Assembly (NCBI RefSeq): GCF_026342355.1
Contig: NZ_JAPEMV010000005.1
Location: 1-64,000 of the forward strand
Origin: Streptomyces sp. NBC_00249
GTDB taxonomy: Bacteria; Actinomycetota; Actinomycetes; Streptomycetales; Streptomycetaceae
Reading direction: 5' to 3'
Length of the DNA: 64,000 nt
The notes beneath the pieces were generated by a model. The model saw only the letters and a list, made by a program, of their open reading frames with translations. It did no database searches and was not told where the DNA came from. Each line of letters starts with the position of its first letter. The stretch's first letter is position 1. The translations under genes and the position numbers were made by a program. Of the stretch, positions 54,654 through 63,044 are shown piece after piece.

Positions 54654-54851
54654 TCACCGGGGCCGGTCGTCACGGCCGCGGGGGCGGGGGCGCAGCAGGT
54701 CGCCGGGGTCGAGGTCCCCGTCGAGGAACCGGCCGACGACGAATCCGACGGCGCCGAGCGCCGCCACCAGGAGGAAGGCCCCGAACCCGCCGAAGTAGCC
54801 GGCGAACCCGAGCGCCATGCCGGCCAGCAGGCCGACGACCGCCATGCTCAT
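54654..54851 (-). CDS. Small DUF2273-like membrane protein
   Basis: A 65-residue protein with two transmembrane helices (about 3-20 and 23-42) and a polar Arg/Asp-rich tail. Such small integral membrane proteins (DUF2273-type) sit between Asp23 genes. The ATG at 54851 is preceded by GAGGAG. The family label is tentative. Confidence 0.7.
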   Translation of the reverse strand: MSMAVVGLLAGMALGFAGYFGGFGAFLLVAALGAVGFVVGRFLDGDLDPGDLLRPRPRGRDDRPR

Positions 54852-54868
54852 TGCGTGGCTCCTCTCGG

Positions 54869-55300
54869 CTACTGGAGCCGGGATTCCGGTTCGTCGTCGG
54901 GCTCGTCGGGCAGTTTGACGTCGCTGACGGCGATGTTGACCTCGACGACCTCCAGGCTGGTCATCCGCTCGACGGCCGAGACGACGTTCTCACGGACGGC
55001 CCGGGCCACGTCTCGGATCGACACGCCGTATTCGACGACGATCTCCAGGTCGAGGGCGGTCTGGAGCTCGCCGACCTCGGCCTTGACCCCACGGCTCACG
55101 GAGGACTTCGCCCCGCCGGGAACCCGGTCCCGGACGGCTCCGAAGGTGCGGGAGAGGGCGGTGCCGCTGCCCATGGCGTGGACGCCGACCACCTCGCGGG
55201 CGGCCAGGCCGGCGATCTTCTCGACCACCCCGTCGGCGATGGTGGTGCGGCCCCGGTCTGCGGGGGCCTTGCCGGATCCCCCTGCTGCGGATTCGTTCAT
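54869..55300 (-). CDS. Asp23/Gls24-family envelope stress protein, first copy
   Basis: A 143-residue Asp23-family protein: TTIADGVVEKIAGLAAREVVGVHAMGSG (about 19-46), a variable loop, and LDLEIVVEYGVSIRDVARAVRENVVSAVERMTSLEVVEVNIAVSDV (about 84-129). It has no signal peptide; in Firmicutes Asp23 coats the membrane via AmaP and responds to cell-wall stress. It is the first of five co-oriented genes. The ATG follows GAGGACG. A long inverted repeat lies in its 5' leader. Confidence 0.9.
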   Translation of the reverse strand: MNESAAGGSGKAPADRGRTTIADGVVEKIAGLAAREVVGVHAMGSGTALSRTFGAVRDRVPGGAKSSVSRGVKAEVGELQTALDLEIVVEYGVSIRDVARAVRENVVSAVERMTSLEVVEVNIAVSDVKLPDEPDDEPESRLQ

Positions 55301-55312
55301 CGGACGTCCTCG

Positions 55313-55360
55313 GGTCAGGAGGCCGCGGAAGCCGCCGGAGAGCGGCGCGGTCTCCTGACC
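55313..55360 (-). promoter_or_regulatory. Leader hairpin upstream of the Asp23 operon
   Basis: GGTCAGGAG (55313-55321) pairs perfectly with CTCCTGACC (55352-55360), and the interior can fold further with GCCGC/GCGGC. It lies just upstream of the first Asp23 start codon on the side read leftward. It may be a leader structure, the terminator of something upstream, or a regulator site. Confidence 0.5.
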
Positions 55361-55451
55361 ACGGTAGGCGCCCGTCCGCCCCGGCGCCTCGGGGACTACG
55401 CCGGTCGGCCGGACCGGCCCGGCGGACAGCCGGGCGGCCGGGCCGCGGGCG

Positions 55452-56231
55452 TCAGTCGGAGAGCCCCGCCAGGTCGCGCAGGCGGCGTGCCTGGGCGGCG
55501 CGCTCGGCGGCGCGCTGCTCGTCGTAGGGCCGGGAGCCGGCGTGCCGGAGCAGTGCCTTGGTCTCGGTCACGGCGTCGCGCGGCGGTGCCAGCAGGGCCG
55601 TGGTGAGGTCCTTGACGGCGGCGTCGAGCTCGTCCGCCGGGACCACCAGGTTGGCCAGGCCCACCCGCTCGGCCTCCTCGGCGTGCACGAAGCGGCCCGT
55701 GGCGCAGATTTCGAGCGCGCGGGCGTAGCCGACGAGCGAGGTCAGCGGCTGGGTGCCGGCCAGGTCGGGCACCAGGCCCAGGCTGGTCTCGCGCATGGCG
55801 AACTGCACGTCGTCCGCGACCACGCGCAGGTCACAGGCCAGCGCCAGCTGGAAGCCGGCGCCGATCGCGTGCCCCTGCACGGCGGCGACGGAGACGATGT
55901 CGGTGCGCCGCCACCAGGTGAAGGCCTCCTGGTACTCGGCGATGGTGGAGTCGAGCAGTTCGTCGGAACCGCGCGCCAGATCGACGAAGGACGGTTCGCC
56001 CTCGAAGCCTTCGGGGGTGAACGCCTGCCGGTCGAGGCCGGCGGAGAAGGACTTGCCCTCGGCGCGCAGCACCACGACCCGGACGGTGCCCGGCAACGAC
56101 CGTCCGGCCTCCGCCAACGCCCGCCAGAGCGCGGGGGACTGAGCGTTTCGCTTGGCCGGATTGGTCAGTGTCACCGTGGCGACCGAGTCGTCGATGGTGA
56201 GCCGTACGCCGTCCTTGTCGAGCAGAGCCAT
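55452..56231 (-). CDS. Enoyl-CoA hydratase/isomerase family protein
   Basis: A 259-residue crotonase-fold protein. VATVTLTNPAKRNAQS starts the fold, SFSAGLD (about 62-68) is the first oxyanion-hole segment, and VQGHAIGAGFQLALACDLRV (about 118-137) is the second, with METSLGL-type continuation. A glutamate pair typical of hydratases is not certain: the residue after the second motif region reads MRETSLGL, which has one. It acts on acyl-CoA substrates; exact reaction unknown. ATG 56231 is preceded by no strong site. Confidence 0.9.
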   Translation of the reverse strand: MALLDKDGVRLTIDDSVATVTLTNPAKRNAQSPALWRALAEAGRSLPGTVRVVVLRAEGKSFSAGLDRQAFTPEGFEGEPSFVDLARGSDELLDSTIAEYQEAFTWWRRTDIVSVAAVQGHAIGAGFQLALACDLRVVADDVQFAMRETSLGLVPDLAGTQPLTSLVGYARALEICATGRFVHAEEAERVGLANLVVPADELDAAVKDLTTALLAPPRDAVTETKALLRHAGSRPYDEQRAAERAAQARRLRDLAGLSD

Positions 56232-56438
56232 CTGGTGCCTCCGGTGTGCAGTCGTGGCCGCGTACTCGGCCTAAGTGACTGCACAGTAACCACCCGGTCG
56301 GCCACGGGGCCGACCGGGGGTCACCGAAGGAACGCGCGTGGAGGAAATCCACCGATCCGACAAGACGTCAAAGCATGGAGCTGTCGAGCATGGAGCTGCC
56401 GTGCGTCCTCGGCACCGGCCCCGGCCTGACGGCCAGGG

Positions 56439-56660
56439 TCAGACCGCGGCCGCCTTCTTGCCGCGAGTCGCGCCACCGCGACCGCGCAGCGTGACTCCGG
56501 ATTCACTGAGCATCCGATGGACGAATCCGTAGGACCGGCCGGTCTCTTCGGCCAGCGCCCGGATACTCGCACCGGAGTCGTACTTCTTCTTCAGGTCTGC
56601 CGCGAGCTTGTCGCGCGCGGCGCCGGTCACCCGGCTGCCCTTCTTCAGAGTCTCGGCCAC
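56439..56660 (-). CDS. Small helix-turn-helix protein, conserved
   Basis: A 73-residue DNA-binding-like protein. KLAADLKKKYDSGASIRALAEETGRSYGFVHRMLSESGVTLRGRGG has a typical HTH (about 20-58) with basic flanks, and the C-terminus is RGKKAAA-like. It belongs to a very conserved actinobacterial family of unknown role. The GTG start at 56660 follows GAGGAGG. The enoyl-CoA hydratase gene lies 207 bases downstream. Confidence 0.88.
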   Translation of the reverse strand: MAETLKKGSRVTGAARDKLAADLKKKYDSGASIRALAEETGRSYGFVHRMLSESGVTLRGRGGATRGKKAAAV

Positions 56661-57012
56661 CCGTGCCTCCTCATGGGAAGTGCGCTCTGGACTTCTCATG
56701 ATCACCCCTCCCCGGCTTCCTGGCCACCCATTCAGCAAGGTCGGTACGACGGCATTTCTCGACCTGTGGACACCCCAGCAGAACGGAATCTCCTCTTCCG
56801 CCGCATGACCTCCGTCACACTTCTCCACCGCCGGGGGGAATCACCAGGTCAGGGGCCGGACGCCGGAACGACGCGACCCCGGTCGCGCATCCGTGCGGAT
56901 GCGGCCGGGGCCCTCGTACAGCGCGCGACGGTACGAGACCGTCTCACTCAGATGATGGATCACGCCTGAGCCGAATGATCCATAAGGAACTGGATCAGCG
57001 GCCCGGGGCCGG
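56661..57012. other. Gene-free stretch between ABC-F and HTH genes
   Basis: About 350 bases without a credible gene. It holds a terminator-like hairpin (56877-56910), a TGGATCA/TGATCCA inverted repeat (56956-56962 with 56976-56982), and the promoter region of the HTH gene, in which no clear -35/-10 pair was found. Confidence 0.5.
56877..56910 (-). terminator. Hairpin downstream of the ABC-F gene
   Basis: CCCCGG, then CGCATCCG, pair with CGGATGCG and CCGGGG around a two-base centre. It lies about 100 bases past the ABC-F stop codon. Confidence 0.65.
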
Positions 57013-58611
57013 TCAGGCCAGGGCGACCAGGTCCCGGTAGTCCGGGCCCCACAGGTCCTCGACCCCGTCCGGGAGCAGGATGATCCGCTCCGGCTCGAGG
57101 GCCTCCACGGCGCCCTCGTCGTGCGTGACGAGGATGACCGCGCCCTTGTAGGTGCGCAGGGCGCCGAGGATCTCCTCGCGGCTGGCCGGGTCGAGGTTGT
57201 TGGTGGGCTCGTCGAGGAGCAGCACGTTCGCCGAGGAGACGACGAGGGTGGCCAGGGCCAGCCGGGTCTTCTCGCCACCGGAGAGCACACCGGCCGGCTT
57301 GTCCACGTCGTCGCCGGAGAAGAGGAAGGAGCCCAGCGTCTTGCGGACGGCGACCAGGTCCAGGTCGGGCGCGGAGGAGCGCATGTTCTCCAGGACCGTG
57401 CGCTCGGGGTCCAGGGTCTCGTGCTCCTGGGCGTAGTAGCCGAGCTTGAGGCCGTGACCGGGGACGACCGTGCCGGTGTCCGGCTTCTCCGTGCCCGACA
57501 GCAGGCGCAGCAGGGTGGTCTTGCCCGCGCCGTTGAGGCCGAGGATGACCACGCGCGAGCCCTTGTCGATGGCCAGGTCGACGTCGGTGAAGATCTCCAG
57601 CGAGCCGTACGACTTCGACAGGCCCTCGGCGGTCAGCGGGGTCTTGCCGCAGGGCGCCGGGTCCGGGAAGCGGAGCTTGGCGACCTTGTCTGAGACGCGG
57701 ACGGCCTCCAGGCCGGCGAGCAGCCGGTCGGCGCGCTTGGCCATGTTCTGGGCGGCGACCGTCTTGGTGGCCTTGGCGCGCATCTTGTCGGCCTGCGAGT
57801 TGAGGGCGGCGGCCTTCTTCTCGGCGTTCTGGCGCTCGCGCTTGCGGCGCTTCTCGTCGGCCTCGCGCTGCTGCTGGTAGAGCTTCCAGCCCATGTTGTA
57901 GACGTCGATCTGGGAGCGGTTGGCGTCCAGGTAGAAGACCTTGTTGACGACGGTCTCGACGAGGTCGACGTCGTGGGAGATCACGATGAAGCCGCCGCGG
58001 TAGGTCTTCAGGTAGTCGCGCAGCCAGACGATCGAGTCGGCGTCGAGGTGGTTCGTCGGCTCGTCGAGGAGCAGGGTGTCGGCGTCGGAGAAGAGGATCC
58101 GGGCGAGCTCGACGCGGCGGCGCTGACCACCGGAGAGGGTGTGCAGCGGCTGGCCGAGGACGCGGTCGGGCAGTCCGAGGGCGGCCGAGATGGTCGCGGC
58201 CTCCGCCTCGGCGGCGTACCCGCCCTTGGTCAGGAACTCCGTCTCCTGGCGTTCGTACTGCTTCATCGCCTTGTCGCGGGTGCCGCCGGAGCCGGTGGCG
58301 ATGCGCTCCTCGTTGGCGCGCATCTTCTTGATCAGCACGTCGAGGCCGCGGGCGGAGAGGATCCGGTCGCGGGCCAGCACGTCGAGGTCACCGGTGCGCG
58401 GGTCCTGCGGGAGGTAGCCGACCTCACCGGATCGGGTGATGGAGCCGGCGGCGGGCTGGCCCTCGCCCGCGAGGCACTTGGTGAGGGTGGTCTTGCCCGC
58501 TCCGTTGCGGCCGACGAGGCCGATGCGGTCGCCCTTGGCGATGCGGAAGGAGGCGGACTCGATGAGGACGCGGGCGCCGGCGCGCAGCTCGACGCCGGTG
58601 GCGGTGATCAC
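57013..58611 (-). CDS. ABC-F family ATP-binding protein
   Basis: A 532-residue protein with two ABC ATPase domains: Walker A GRNGAGKTT (about 34-42) and GLNGAGKTT (about 350-358), signatures LSGGQRRR and LSGGEKTR, and Walker B LLLDEPTNHLD and LLLDEPTNNLD. The linker between them is basic and helical (about 240-300), as expected for ABC-F proteins that bind the ribosomal E site. There are no membrane domains. ABC-F proteins act as translation factors or protect ribosomes from antibiotics; which applies is unknown. The GTG start at 58611 lies 63 bases past a short leader ORF. Confidence 0.94.
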   Translation of the reverse strand: MITATGVELRAGARVLIESASFRIAKGDRIGLVGRNGAGKTTLTKCLAGEGQPAAGSITRSGEVGYLPQDPRTGDLDVLARDRILSARGLDVLIKKMRANEERIATGSGGTRDKAMKQYERQETEFLTKGGYAAEAEAATISAALGLPDRVLGQPLHTLSGGQRRRVELARILFSDADTLLLDEPTNHLDADSIVWLRDYLKTYRGGFIVISHDVDLVETVVNKVFYLDANRSQIDVYNMGWKLYQQQREADEKRRKRERQNAEKKAAALNSQADKMRAKATKTVAAQNMAKRADRLLAGLEAVRVSDKVAKLRFPDPAPCGKTPLTAEGLSKSYGSLEIFTDVDLAIDKGSRVVILGLNGAGKTTLLRLLSGTEKPDTGTVVPGHGLKLGYYAQEHETLDPERTVLENMRSSAPDLDLVAVRKTLGSFLFSGDDVDKPAGVLSGGEKTRLALATLVVSSANVLLLDEPTNNLDPASREEILGALRTYKGAVILVTHDEGAVEALEPERIILLPDGVEDLWGPDYRDLVALA

Positions 58612-58674
58612 GGAAATACTCCAGGGCGGTGGGGACGGCGGAAGGGGGGCAGGACGCGCGTTGCTTCGACGCCG

Positions 58675-58698
58675 CTAATCCGCGAGGAGATTTGCCAT
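58675..58698 (-). CDS. Seven-codon leader ORF upstream of the ABC-F gene
   Basis: ATG GCA AAT CTC CTC GCG GAT TAG encodes MANLLAD. A -10-like TAGAAT sits seven bases upstream (58706-58711 on this strand), so the mRNA would start at or near the ATG. It lies 64 bases upstream of the ABC-F start. Short leader ORFs of this kind control ABC-F and other antibiotic-response genes by ribosome stalling in other bacteria; that role here is inference. Confidence 0.55.
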   Translation of the reverse strand: MANLLAD

Positions 58699-58705
58699 GG
58701 GACCC

Positions 58706-58711
58706 ATTCTA
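58706..58711 (-). promoter_or_regulatory. -10 hexamer TAGAAT for the leader ORF / ABC-F transcript
   Basis: On the reverse strand TAGAAT precedes the MANLLAD ATG by seven bases. No strong -35 was found. Confidence 0.55.
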
Positions 58712-58866
58712 CCGGGGGTGCGCAACCACTTTTCGGGGCCTCCCGTCGCCCGTTCGGCCCACGGGTGAGGCCGGGCCGCCGCAGCGCGTATCAGGATGAA
58801 CGGGTTGATACTCGCCGCAAGGGCGGACACGTGGCCCCGGGCTCCACGGATCAAGGGCGGTGCGGG

Positions 58867-59757
58867 ATGCAGTTCGACGACAACGCCAACCTGGACACTT
58901 CCGAGGTCAAGGACGTGCGCAGCAGCCGCGTCCCGGGCGGGAGGGCCACCATCGGCGGTGGCATCGTCGGTTTCATCGCGCTGGTCATGGGGCTGATCTT
59001 CGGGGTCGGCCCGGAGCAGCTGGGGCTGTCCGACGGCAGTCCCGAGCCGGTCTCGACCGCTTCCTCCGCCGCCCAGGTGCAGCAGGCCTGCAAGACCGGG
59101 CAGGACGCCAACACCCGGGAGGACTGTCGGCTCGTGGCCGTGGTGAACAGCACACAAGATTTTTGGAAGCAGGAGTTCCAGAAGCGCGGCGGGCAGTACA
59201 GCCCGGCCTCCACGGTCTTCTTCACGGGCCGGGTGAACACCGCCTGCGGCGCCGCGACCTCGGCGGTCGGCCCCTTCTACTGCCCCGGTGACCGGCAGGT
59301 CTACCTGGACCTGGGCTTCTTCGACGAGCTGCGGACGAAGTTCGGGGCGAGCGGCGGCCCCTTCGCGCAGGCCTACGTGGTGGCCCACGAGTACGGGCAC
59401 CACATCCAGAACCTGACCGGAACCCTCCAGCGGGCCCAGGACGGGCGGCAGGGCGCGAACAGCAACGCGGTGAAGGTGGAGCTCCAGGCGGACTGCTACG
59501 CCGGGGTGTGGGCGCACAACGCGACGCGGACCCCGGACGAGTCCACGGGGCGGCCCCTGATCACCAGCCTCACCGACCAGGACATCCGTGACGGCCTGGA
59601 CGCGGCGGCGGCGGTCGGCGACGACCGGATCCAGGAGAAGTTCCAGGGCCGGGTCACCCCGGAGTCCTGGACCCACGGCTCGGCGGAGCAGCGCCAGCAG
59701 TGGTTCTACCAGGGCTACCGCACCGGTGACATGGCCCAGTGCAACACCTTCCGCTGA
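58867..59757 (+). CDS. YpfJ-type neutral zinc metallopeptidase
   Basis: A 296-residue protein. One transmembrane helix near residues 30-46, then a polar linker and the YpfJ-type domain (about 70-290) with the zinc motif HEYGHH (174-179) and a later E/D-containing ELQADCYAGVWAHN. Cysteines may form disulfides. Membrane-anchored extracellular or periplasm-facing peptidase is likely. ATG 58867 is chosen as the start of the family-like sequence; the frame is open far upstream over the divergent ABC-F gene. Confidence 0.9.
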   Translation: MQFDDNANLDTSEVKDVRSSRVPGGRATIGGGIVGFIALVMGLIFGVGPEQLGLSDGSPEPVSTASSAAQVQQACKTGQDANTREDCRLVAVVNSTQDFWKQEFQKRGGQYSPASTVFFTGRVNTACGAATSAVGPFYCPGDRQVYLDLGFFDELRTKFGASGGPFAQAYVVAHEYGHHIQNLTGTLQRAQDGRQGANSNAVKVELQADCYAGVWAHNATRTPDESTGRPLITSLTDQDIRDGLDAAAAVGDDRIQEKFQGRVTPESWTHGSAEQRQQWFYQGYRTGDMAQCNTFR

Positions 59758-59835
59758 CTGCCGGTGGCGCCTGCCATGCTGTGACGCGGGTCACGTAGGT
59801 CACGCAGGTCACCGTCACGAGAGGGAGTGATCGTC

Positions 59836-60231
59836 ATGGCAGGCGTTCCGTCCATCTACCCCACGCTGCTCTACCGCGACGCGAAGGCCGCCATCCAGCA
59901 GCTCACCGAGGCGTTCGGGTTCACCCAGGTCGCGGTCTACGAGGGGGACGACGGCGCGGTGATGCACGCGGAGCTGTCGTACGGCAACGGCGCGGTGATG
60001 CTGGGCAGCAAGGGGCGCGGGGGCGCCTTCGACAAGGTCATGGAGGGCGCCGGGCCGACCGGGGTCTACGTGGTGGTCGACGACGTGGACGCGCACCACC
60101 GGCGGGCCGCCGAGCACGGGCTGGAGATCCTGATGGAGCCGACCGACCAGGACTACGGCTCGCGGGACTACATGGCGCGCGACGCCGAGGGCAACGTCTG
60201 GAGCTTCGGGACGTACGCCCCGCAGCTCTGA
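59836..60231 (+). CDS. VOC-family (glyoxalase-like) protein
   Basis: A 131-residue VOC-superfamily protein with two beta-alpha-beta-beta-beta units: YRDAKAAIQQLTEAFGF and GAVMHAELSYGNGAVMLGS, then GVYVVVDDVDAHHRRAAEHG and DYGSRDYMARDAEGNVWSFGTY. It resembles the PhnB-like/glyoxalase-bleomycin resistance group; substrate unknown. ATG 59836 has GAGGGAG about 9 bases upstream; a start nine bases earlier is possible. Confidence 0.9.
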   Translation: MAGVPSIYPTLLYRDAKAAIQQLTEAFGFTQVAVYEGDDGAVMHAELSYGNGAVMLGSKGRGGAFDKVMEGAGPTGVYVVVDDVDAHHRRAAEHGLEILMEPTDQDYGSRDYMARDAEGNVWSFGTYAPQL

Positions 60232-60253
60232 GCCCGCGGGCGCCGGACCGCGT

Positions 60254-60277
60254 CCGCCCGGGGACGGCCCCGGGCGG
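60254..60277. terminator. Bidirectional terminator after the VOC gene
   Basis: CCGCCCGGGG (60254-60263) and its complement (60268-60277) form a 10-bp stem with a four-base loop between convergent genes. Confidence 0.82.
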
Positions 60278-60288
60278 GCGGGCGGCGC

Positions 60289-61713
60289 CTAGGCGCCGCC
60301 GGTGTGGACCTGGAAGGCGGCCCGCCGGACGGCCTTGGCCAGTGCCGGGTCGGGGTGGGCGGCGGCGAGGGCGACGAGGACCTGGACCGTGCGCGGGTGG
60401 CCGACCGCCCGGACCTCGTCGAGCAGCCGGGGGACGGTGGTGCGGACGGCCGAGTCCAGGTGCCGGGCGAGGAGGTCGGCCTCGCCGTGGTCGGCGATGG
60501 CGGCAGCCGTGTCCACCCAGAGCCAGGTGGACTCCTCGGGGGTCAGTACGTGCTGCGCCTCGTCGGGGTCCACCCCGTCGTGCTCGGCGAGCCAGAGCAG
60601 GGCGTAGGGCCGCAGCGCGGGCTCCCGTACGGCGGCGCGCACCTCGGGCTCGGCGGGGGCGCCGACCACGCGCAGGGCCTCGAAGGCCAGGCCCCGCAGC
60701 AGGGCGTCCTCACCCCGGGCGGCGTGCAGCAGCTCGCTGACGGCGTGGCCGACGGGGCGGGCGGCGAGCCAGGCCTGGTACTCGGCGCGGGCGGGTCCGG
60801 GGGTGAGCCGGGCGCAGCCGTGGAGCATGGCGGCGGCGGACTGCTCGATGTTCCCGGCCGGGCTCTGCGCGGCGACGCAGATCTGCTCCAGCTTGACCCA
60901 GACGGCCCAGCTGCCGAGCGGGGTGAGGGTGGCCTGCGCGGGGCCGAGGGTGACGGCGTCGACGGCGGCGAGTCCGCCCAGCGCCCAGCGCAGCAGCCGG
61001 GCGAGCGGGAGCGGCCGGGGCTCGCCGGGGTGCTCGGAGGCGGCGGAGCCGGCCGCAGGGTCGGCGTCGTAGGGGACCTCGCAGCGTTCGTCCCGCAGTT
61101 CGGTGACGCGCTGGCCGAGGAGGTCCAGCAGGTCCGGGACGGTCACCGGGCCGGCGGACAGCTGGAGGAGGGAGAGGAGCTGGGGCATCGCCTCGACCAC
61201 CTCGGCCACGGCCGAGGCGGCGATGTCGGCGGGGGCGGGGTGGACCAGCGACCAGGCGTCGAAGAGCGCGACCCAGCCGCGCAGCACGGCGGTGTCGTCG
61301 CGGTCCCAGGCGCGCAGCCGCCAGCCGGGGCGGGCGTGCCCGCCGTGCACCTCGACGAGGCCGGAGAGCCGGGAGCGGTCCCAGCCGACGCGGATCTGGC
61401 CGTGCGTCAGTCCCAGTTCCGCGGCGGCCCGTTCGACGTCGGAGGCGGGCAGCGCGCCCGCCGGGGCGGGGCGGCCGCCGTCACCGGCTCCGAGGTTCAG
61501 CTCGGCCCAGCGGGCCAGCCGCACCGCGTCGGCGAGGGAGGCGCGGGCCCGGTTCGCCAGGTCTGCCGTGGCGGGGGTGCCCGCCGGGGGCCGGGGGGCC
61601 GGCCGGGTTCGCCGGTCGGTCACCGCCTTGCGTGCCGTGGCGACGGAACGCGGGGAGACGAGTCGGAGTCTGGAGTCGCGAGCCAACTGCTCATCAGGCT
61701 TTCGGGACGTCAC
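60289..61713 (-). CDS. Large conserved protein of unknown function
   Basis: About 474 residues, Ala/Leu/Arg-rich, no transmembrane segments. I recognise no domain. The N-terminal 60 residues are basic and Pro-rich. Residues about 75-160 could hold a winged-helix-like part (DVERAAAELGLTHGQIRVGWDRSRLSGLVEVHGG), and the C-terminal half looks like helical repeats (HEAT-like pattern with regular Leu spacing). The GTG start at 61713 (TSRKPDEQLARDSRLR) is uncertain; a start at 61797 is also open. Confidence 0.7.
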   Translation of the reverse strand: MTSRKPDEQLARDSRLRLVSPRSVATARKAVTDRRTRPAPRPPAGTPATADLANRARASLADAVRLARWAELNLGAGDGGRPAPAGALPASDVERAAAELGLTHGQIRVGWDRSRLSGLVEVHGGHARPGWRLRAWDRDDTAVLRGWVALFDAWSLVHPAPADIAASAVAEVVEAMPQLLSLLQLSAGPVTVPDLLDLLGQRVTELRDERCEVPYDADPAAGSAASEHPGEPRPLPLARLLRWALGGLAAVDAVTLGPAQATLTPLGSWAVWVKLEQICVAAQSPAGNIEQSAAAMLHGCARLTPGPARAEYQAWLAARPVGHAVSELLHAARGEDALLRGLAFEALRVVGAPAEPEVRAAVREPALRPYALLWLAEHDGVDPDEAQHVLTPEESTWLWVDTAAAIADHGEADLLARHLDSAVRTTVPRLLDEVRAVGHPRTVQVLVALAAAHPDPALAKAVRRAAFQVHTGGA

Positions 61714-61913
61714 GGAAGCAGTCTCGCCCGTCACTGGCCGAAAGCCCAAACGGAACGGGTCGTTTCCACAGGTCACGGGGTGGATGAACCGGGACAATCA
61801 CCCCACCCTGCCCCGTCCGCCACAGCCCCTTCACCCCAGCGCCACACACCACCCCGACACACCGTCACATTCCGTCGTGCACACGACACATAAGGAGGAC
61901 GGACGGTGAGCGC

Positions 61914-63044
61914 TCACATGAGCGGAGTCAGGAAGCGTCGCAGCGCCTCTTCGTACCGGGCGGGGTCGGCGTTCCACATCGCCCCGTGCCCGGCGTCCGC
62001 GACGGCGTGCAGGGTCACGAGGTCGGGGCGGGCGGCGGCGAGCCGGCGCGAGGGCTCCCACGGGGCGAGGGGGTCGTCCGGCCCGTGGAAGACCAGTACG
62101 GGCACGCGCAGCGCGCCGGGGTCGGCGCCCGGTGCCCCGCGGTCCGCCCGCAGCCCGGCGCGGGCCTCGGCGGCCCTGACCACGAAGGGGAGCAGCGGGG
62201 CCGGGGTGCGGCGGGCGGCGGCGAGGGCGCGCAGGGTGGCGTGCCAGTCCAGGACGGGCGAGTCCAGCACGATCCCGGAGATCCGCCCGGCCAGGGCCGA
62301 GCGTTCCGCGGCGCGCAGGGCCATGGCGCCCCCGGTGGACCAGCCGTGCAGGACCACGCGCCGGGCGCCGTAGCGCACGGCGTAGCGGATGGCTGCGTCC
62401 AGGTCCCGCCACTCGGACTCGCCGAGGTGCCCTAGGCCGTCCGGGGAGGCGGGGGCGCCGAGGTCGCCCCGGTAGCCGAGGGAGAGGACGGGAAGCTGGT
62501 GCCGGTTCAGGAAGGGCATGACCACCATCGGATGCTCCCGGCTCGCGCCGAGCCCGTGGACGGTGATCACCCAGGTGTCCCGGGCGGCGGGCACGAACCA
62601 GGCGGGGAGCGGGCCGAGCTCCCCGGCGACGTCCACGTCGGCATGCTCGAGCCCGAGGGCGGTACGGGGGTTGCCCCGGTGGACCTGGGGGGTGAGGTGG
62701 ACGCGGGTGCCCGGGTCCAGGGTGCCGTGCGTGACGGCGAGGAGGCGGCGTACGACCGTGTCGGGGTCGTGGGGGACTCCGGGGAGGACCGGGCCGGCCA
62801 CGGCGTGGATGCCGGGCGCGTCCAGTCCGTAGATGCCGGGGCGCAGGGAGGCCAGCGAGCGGGTCAGCACCACCTGCCCGGGGGCGGTGGAGTGGACGCT
62901 GACGCGGGGGCTGCCGGGCAGGGGCCGGCCGGGTTCGGGCCGCAGGGCGGCGTCGGCGGCGTACCGGCCGGCCGCGACGGCGGCAGCTCCGGCACCGATC
63001 AGGGTCGTCGTGACGGCCGCTGCCGTCGCTGTGGCGGTACGCAC
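61914..63044 (-). CDS. Alpha/beta hydrolase
   Basis: A 376-residue protein with a short hydrophobic N-terminus (about 5-28) that may be a signal anchor. The hydrolase core (about 155-375) has VHGLGASREHPM (oxyanion region), the nucleophile motif HGWSTGGA (Ser in GWSTG), VFHGPDDPLAPWE (Asp) and AGHGAMW (His), the full triad layout. Substrate unknown; relatives are esterases. The GTG start at 63044 is uncertain, with a longer frame to 63107. Confidence 0.85.
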   Translation of the reverse strand: MRTATATAAAVTTTLIGAGAAAVAAGRYAADAALRPEPGRPLPGSPRVSVHSTAPGQVVLTRSLASLRPGIYGLDAPGIHAVAGPVLPGVPHDPDTVVRRLLAVTHGTLDPGTRVHLTPQVHRGNPRTALGLEHADVDVAGELGPLPAWFVPAARDTWVITVHGLGASREHPMVVMPFLNRHQLPVLSLGYRGDLGAPASPDGLGHLGESEWRDLDAAIRYAVRYGARRVVLHGWSTGGAMALRAAERSALAGRISGIVLDSPVLDWHATLRALAAARRTPAPLLPFVVRAAEARAGLRADRGAPGADPGALRVPVLVFHGPDDPLAPWEPSRRLAAARPDLVTLHAVADAGHGAMWNADPARYEEALRRFLTPLM

